From CALDTK01 sp041744755 (GTDB taxonomy: Bacteria; Bacteroidota; Bacteroidia; Chitinophagales; Saprospiraceae), in the NCBI GenBank assembly GCA_041744755.1, contig JBGTKC010000008.1:1-64000 (forward strand): a DNA stretch of 64,000 nucleotides, in the 5' to 3' direction. The translations under genes and the position numbers were made by a program. The notes below the pieces were generated by a model that ran no database searches, was not told the origin of the DNA, and worked only from the letters and a program-made list of their open reading frames with translations. Below are positions 60,635-64,000 of this stretch, piece by piece; the stretch's first letter is position 1; each line of letters begins with the position of its first letter.

Positions 60635-62452
60635 ATGACCGACGCGCTGTCCATCTTGCCGCTGTGGCGTTGGAGCTGGCTGTTGCTCGCCGGCGGCCTG
60701 TTGGCTTGCGCCAAAACCCCACCCCCCAGCGTCCTTTTGATCGTCGCCGACGACATGGGCTGGGGCGACCTGTCGCTGCACGGCAACCCAAACGTGCGCA
60801 CGCCGCACCTCGACGGCCTCGCGCGCTCAGGGATCGCGTTCACCGACTTTTACGTCTCGGCGGTCTGCTCGCCGACGCGCGCCGAGCTGCTCACCGGTCG
60901 GCATGCGCTCAGCATTGGGGTCACGGGCACGGGCGCCGGCGAGGAGCGCGTCGACACCGGCGTGGTGATGCTGCCGCAGGTTTTGGCGAAAGCCGGCTAC
61001 CGCAACGCACTCTTCGGCAAGTGGCACAATGGCGCCCAGGCCCCGAATCACCCCCTGAGCCGCGGCTTCGAGACCTTCTTCGGCTACTGCGAGGGGCACT
61101 GGGCCACCTACTTTGACGCCCCGTTGCTGGAGCGCGATGGGGCCCGGATACGCGGCCGCGGCTACCTCGCGGACGAGCTCACGGACGCCGCGATCGACTT
61201 CCTGCGCCGCGGTGCTGGAGCGCCCACTTTTACGATGCTGAGCTTACCGACGCCGCACTCGCCAATGCAAGTGCCGGACAGGTGGTTTGACGCCGTCACC
61301 AAACGCCGCCTCGACAGTCTTGGCACCGGACAAGGGGAGGAGGATCCGGTCTTCACGCAGGCGGCGCTCGCGATGGTCGAGAACATCGACTGGAACGTGG
61401 GGCGCTTGCTGCGGGCGCTGGATAGTCTGGGCTTGCGCCAAAACACGCTGGTCCTCTTCGTGAGCGACAACGGCCCGAACAACTGGCGCTGGAACGCCGG
61501 GATGCGCGGGCGCAAAGGCTCGGTGGATGAGGGTGGAACGCGATCGCCGCTGTTCGTAAGCATGCCCGGGAGCATCGCCGCCGGCCAAACCGATGCTTCG
61601 CCGTTGAGCGTCCGCGATCTGATGCCGACGATCCTCGACTACGTAGGTGTCGACACCGACACTTCTAGTACCGTGGGACGCAGTTTTGCCGAAAGGCTCG
61701 GCGATCCGCAGGCCCGCATCGAGGAAGCTGCGCTCGTGCGCACGTGGAACGACCGCACAGCGGTACGCCACGGGCGCTATCTCCTCGACGAGCAGGGGCA
61801 GCTATACGACCTCATCACCGACAGAGGGCAGACGACGGACATCCGCGAGCAGCGCACGGGTACCGCCGACAGCCTCGAGGAGGCGCGCGCCGATTTTCTG
61901 TTTCTGATGAATCGACAGAAGCCAACCGAGCCCCGGCCTTTCCTCGTGGGTCACCCCAGCCTCTCGACGACTTCACTGAGTGCCGGGGAGGCCACGGCGA
62001 GTCGGGGCGTGACTACCGGGAGCCCTCATCCGAATAGCGGTTACGTGACGTCGTGGCGAGACACCTCGGCGGCGATGCGGTGGCCGGTGCACGTCCTCCG
62101 GGCGGGCCGTTACGCGGTAGATATCTGGTACGCGCTCGACTCCGCGGATGCGGTGGCAGAAATAGAGTTCCGTCAGGAAAAAGCCGGGCGAGCGACGGCG
62201 TGGCGAAGGGTCGACGTCCACGAGCGCCCCGTCCTCGGCGCGGCACAGGACAGGGTGGTGCGCGACGAGAGCTACTACAAGGATTGGGGGACGACCCAAC
62301 TCGGAAATATTGAACTAGTCGCGGGTACGGACACGCTGGCGCTGCGCTGCGTCCGCCGAATTCCTGACGGGCGCGTGGTGGCGGCGGGCGCGGGGGGCGT
62401 CGAGATCCGGCTACTACAACTGCGGTACGCCCGACAACGGGGCATGGAGTAG
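60635..62452 (+). CDS. Cys-type sulfatase lipoprotein
   Basis: A 605-residue arylsulfatase-A-type enzyme. The N terminus has a lipoprotein signal (LLLAGGLLAC) whose lipobox Cys is encoded inside a mini-hairpin copy (60703, GCAA loop). The metal and substrate site starts LLIVADDMGWGDLSLHG. The sulfatase signature CSPTRAELLTGRHA gives the Cys that is converted to formylglycine, and GKWHNG and VSDNGPNN are further family blocks. The C-terminal about 150 residues form a beta-sandwich. The mature enzyme removes sulfate from polysaccharides such as algal glycans. It is followed by a second sulfatase 66 bp downstream. Four strong repeat copies lie inside (60703, 60980, 61430, 61683). Confidence 0.93.
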   Translation: MTDALSILPLWRWSWLLLAGGLLACAKTPPPSVLLIVADDMGWGDLSLHGNPNVRTPHLDGLARSGIAFTDFYVSAVCSPTRAELLTGRHALSIGVTGTGAGEERVDTGVVMLPQVLAKAGYRNALFGKWHNGAQAPNHPLSRGFETFFGYCEGHWATYFDAPLLERDGARIRGRGYLADELTDAAIDFLRRGAGAPTFTMLSLPTPHSPMQVPDRWFDAVTKRRLDSLGTGQGEEDPVFTQAALAMVENIDWNVGRLLRALDSLGLRQNTLVLFVSDNGPNNWRWNAGMRGRKGSVDEGGTRSPLFVSMPGSIAAGQTDASPLSVRDLMPTILDYVGVDTDTSSTVGRSFAERLGDPQARIEEAALVRTWNDRTAVRHGRYLLDEQGQLYDLITDRGQTTDIREQRTGTADSLEEARADFLFLMNRQKPTEPRPFLVGHPSLSTTSLSAGEATASRGVTTGSPHPNSGYVTSWRDTSAAMRWPVHVLRAGRYAVDIWYALDSADAVAEIEFRQEKAGRATAWRRVDVHERPVLGAAQDRVVRDESYYKDWGTTQLGNIELVAGTDTLALRCVRRIPDGRVVAAGAGGVEIRLLQLRYARQRGME

Positions 62453-62518
62453 CGGTAGTGAGGTACGACTTACCAAAGGGATATCGAGATTTCACCACCG
62501 GTGCGTTAGATTTCCGCC

Positions 62519-64000
62519 ATGCCCAACCGATACCACACGCTACTCGGCTGTCTGCTGCTAGCTTCGTTTGGCTGTAGCGCGCAAAAGAGAGCACCCGCGG
62601 CTGCGACGCAGGCCACGACCACGGTCGAGAAGGCCCCCGTGGCAACTCCGCGCCCCAACGTCATCTTCATCCTCACCGACGACCATCGCTACGACGCGAT
62701 GGGTTTTACCGGAAGGTTCGAAGGCCTCGAGACCCCCGCCCTTGACGAGATGGCACGCGACGGGCGCTACTTCGCGAATGCCTTCGTGTCCACGAGCCTG
62801 TGTAGTCCGAGTCGCGCGTCGATTTTGACGAGCCAGTACGCCCACGAGCACAAGGTGGTGGACAACTCCTCGCTCGCGGATACGACGCTGCAATTCTTCC
62901 CGATGGAGCTGCAGAAGGCCGGCTACAGGACGAGTTTCTTCGGCAAGTGGCACATGGGCGAGAGCAGTTCGAAGCGCCGGCCCGGATTCGACCGCTGGGT
63001 TAGCTTCCGCGGGCAGGGCACCTACTACGGGATCACGCTCAACGAGGACGGCGAGGAGGTCGCCTACCCGGACACGACCTACACCACGGATTTGCTCACG
63101 CGCATGACGCTGGACTGGGCCCGCGCGCAAGCCGGAGCGCCGTACTTCGCCTACCTCAGCCACAAGGCCGTCCACGCCGAGTTCGAGCCGGCCCAGCGCC
63201 ACCTCGGGACCTATAAGAACGTGTCGATCAGCTACCCGCCCACGATGTGGCCGCCGACGCCCGAGGAGCTCGCCGAGACGCGTGCCCTCTGGGACCAGGC
63301 GCCGCTAAGTGCGCCGCCGATGCCAGCCGATGCCTTCGCACGTGCCAAGGCGATCGACTACGACTATGCGGACGTACCGCTCTGGGTCAAGCGCCAGCGC
63401 CACTCCTGGCATGGGGTGGACTTTATGTACAATGCACAAATCCCGTTCGACAGCTTTTACGTCGCCTACCTGGAGGCCTTGCGGGCCGTGGACGAGAGCG
63501 TGCGAGACGTGCTGGCTTTCGCCAAAACCGAGACTGCCGCCGGCCGTCCGACGGTGGTGATGTACATGGGCGACAACGGTTTCAGCTTCGGGGAGCACGG
63601 CCTGATCGACAAGCGGCACGCCTACGAGGAGTCGATGCGCGTCCCAATGTTGGCCTGGGGACCTGGTATTGTGAAACCCGGTCGCAGCGAGGAATTGGTG
63701 CAGAACGTGGACATCGGTCCGACAGTGTTGGCCCTGGCCGGCGCTCCTCAGCCAGTCCACTACCGCGGGGTCTCGATAGTGCCGCTCATGCGCGGCGAAA
63801 AGCCCGCGGACTGGCGCAAGAGCGTACCGTACGAATACTACTGGGAGCGGGCCTTCCCGCAGACGCCCACGGTGCACGCCATGCGTGGCGACCGCTACAA
63901 GTACATCCGCTACCACGGCATCTGGGATCGAAACGAATTCTACGACGTGATCGCCGATCCGTACGAAGCCAACAACTTAATTGCCGAGCCGGCTATGCAA
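62519..64000 (+). CDS. Second Cys-type sulfatase lipoprotein, cut by the window edge
   Basis: At least 494 codons; no stop codon before position 64000. The lipoprotein signal ends LLASFGC. The sulfatase blocks are VIFILTDDHRYDAMGF (metal site), LCSPSRASILTS (formylglycine Cys), FFGKWHMGESSSKRR, and MYMGDNGFSFGEHGLIDKRHAYEESMRVPM. It differs from the first sulfatase in overall sequence, so this is a pair of different enzymes rather than a recent duplication. Two mini-hairpin copies lie inside: 62703 with the rare stem ACC/GGT, read as GFTGRF, and 63514, read as AFAKT. The predicted surface location and the pair suggest degradation of a sulfated polysaccharide. Confidence 0.95.
   Translation, partial: MPNRYHTLLGCLLLASFGCSAQKRAPAAATQATTTVEKAPVATPRPNVIFILTDDHRYDAMGFTGRFEGLETPALDEMARDGRYFANAFVSTSLCSPSRASILTSQYAHEHKVVDNSSLADTTLQFFPMELQKAGYRTSFFGKWHMGESSSKRRPGFDRWVSFRGQGTYYGITLNEDGEEVAYPDTTYTTDLLTRMTLDWARAQAGAPYFAYLSHKAVHAEFEPAQRHLGTYKNVSISYPPTMWPPTPEELAETRALWDQAPLSAPPMPADAFARAKAIDYDYADVPLWVKRQRHSWHGVDFMYNAQIPFDSFYVAYLEALRAVDESVRDVLAFAKTETAAGRPTVVMYMGDNGFSFGEHGLIDKRHAYEESMRVPMLAWGPGIVKPGRSEELVQNVDIGPTVLALAGAPQPVHYRGVSIVPLMRGEKPADWRKSVPYEYYWERAFPQTPTVHAMRGDRYKYIRYHGIWDRNEFYDVIADPYEANNLIAEPAMQ

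Overview
The window looks like a high-GC member of the Bacteroidota, most likely a Saprospiria/Lewinella-like marine bacterium. The evidence is two type IX secretion (T9SS) C-terminal sorting domains, both in broken cargo genes, TAnnTTTG-type -7 promoter boxes, no clear Shine-Dalgarno sequences, several lipoproteins, and family content such as DUF2807, paired Cys-type sulfatases, RpoE-like sigma factors and bestrophins. No rRNA, tRNA, CRISPR array or intact mobile element is visible.

Layout. Positions 1-5330 are a gene graveyard: an IS3 OrfA remnant, a DUF2459 remnant, a GH5 mannanase broken by an amber codon, a GH28 fragment, a decayed second GH5 5' end and an ATP-grasp fragment. A lipoprotein and a cupin are the intact genes in it. 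From 5.3 to 11.1 kb come a dihaem cytochrome c and a four-gene peptide-modification cluster (circularly permuted ATP-grasp, alpha-E, transglutaminase, zinc peptidase). From 11.2 to 16.2 kb lie a T9SS beta-helix protein with an internal stop, a sodium symporter and a collapsed T9SS cargo gene. From 16.3 to 24.3 kb are envelope and stress genes (HtrA, XRE regulator, ECF sigma factor, Hsp20, MltD) and two tRNA synthetases (hisS, pheS). From 24.3 to 33.8 kb are an O-antigen-ligase-like protein, KpsF, RecQ, AroQ, RnpA, RadC, a GreA-like factor and an oxidoreductase. From 34 to 36 kb is a self-regulated ABC transporter/GntR operon with a visible operator. From 36 to 45 kb are exported proteins, a CHAP-like pseudoenzyme, a GH2 enzyme, an alkyltransferase-like protein, a TrpF-like protein and a PAS histidine kinase. 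From 45.8 to 64 kb are an MMPL transporter, a GMC oxidoreductase pair, OmpA, an SMP-30-like protein, RNase HII, a tail-specific protease, bestrophin, MreB and two sulfatases, the second cut by the window edge.

The most striking signal is not a gene. A 15-base dispersed repeat, GTTTTGGCGAAAGCC and relatives, occurs about 59 times by my manual count, roughly once per 1.1 kb. Thirty copies are on one strand and 29 on the other, and most lie inside genes, in all reading frames. Every form has the shape GTTTT + 3-base stem + GNAA-type loop + complementary stem. The stem itself varies with compensation: GGC/GCC, GCC/GGC, GTC/GAC, CGC/GCG, ACC/GGT and GCG/CGC all occur. The core d(GCGNAAGC) belongs to a class of unusually stable DNA mini-hairpins. 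The even strand and sense/antisense use points to a DNA-level role, such as an uptake signal or a single-strand hairpin recognised by a protein, rather than an RNA role. I know of no description of it.
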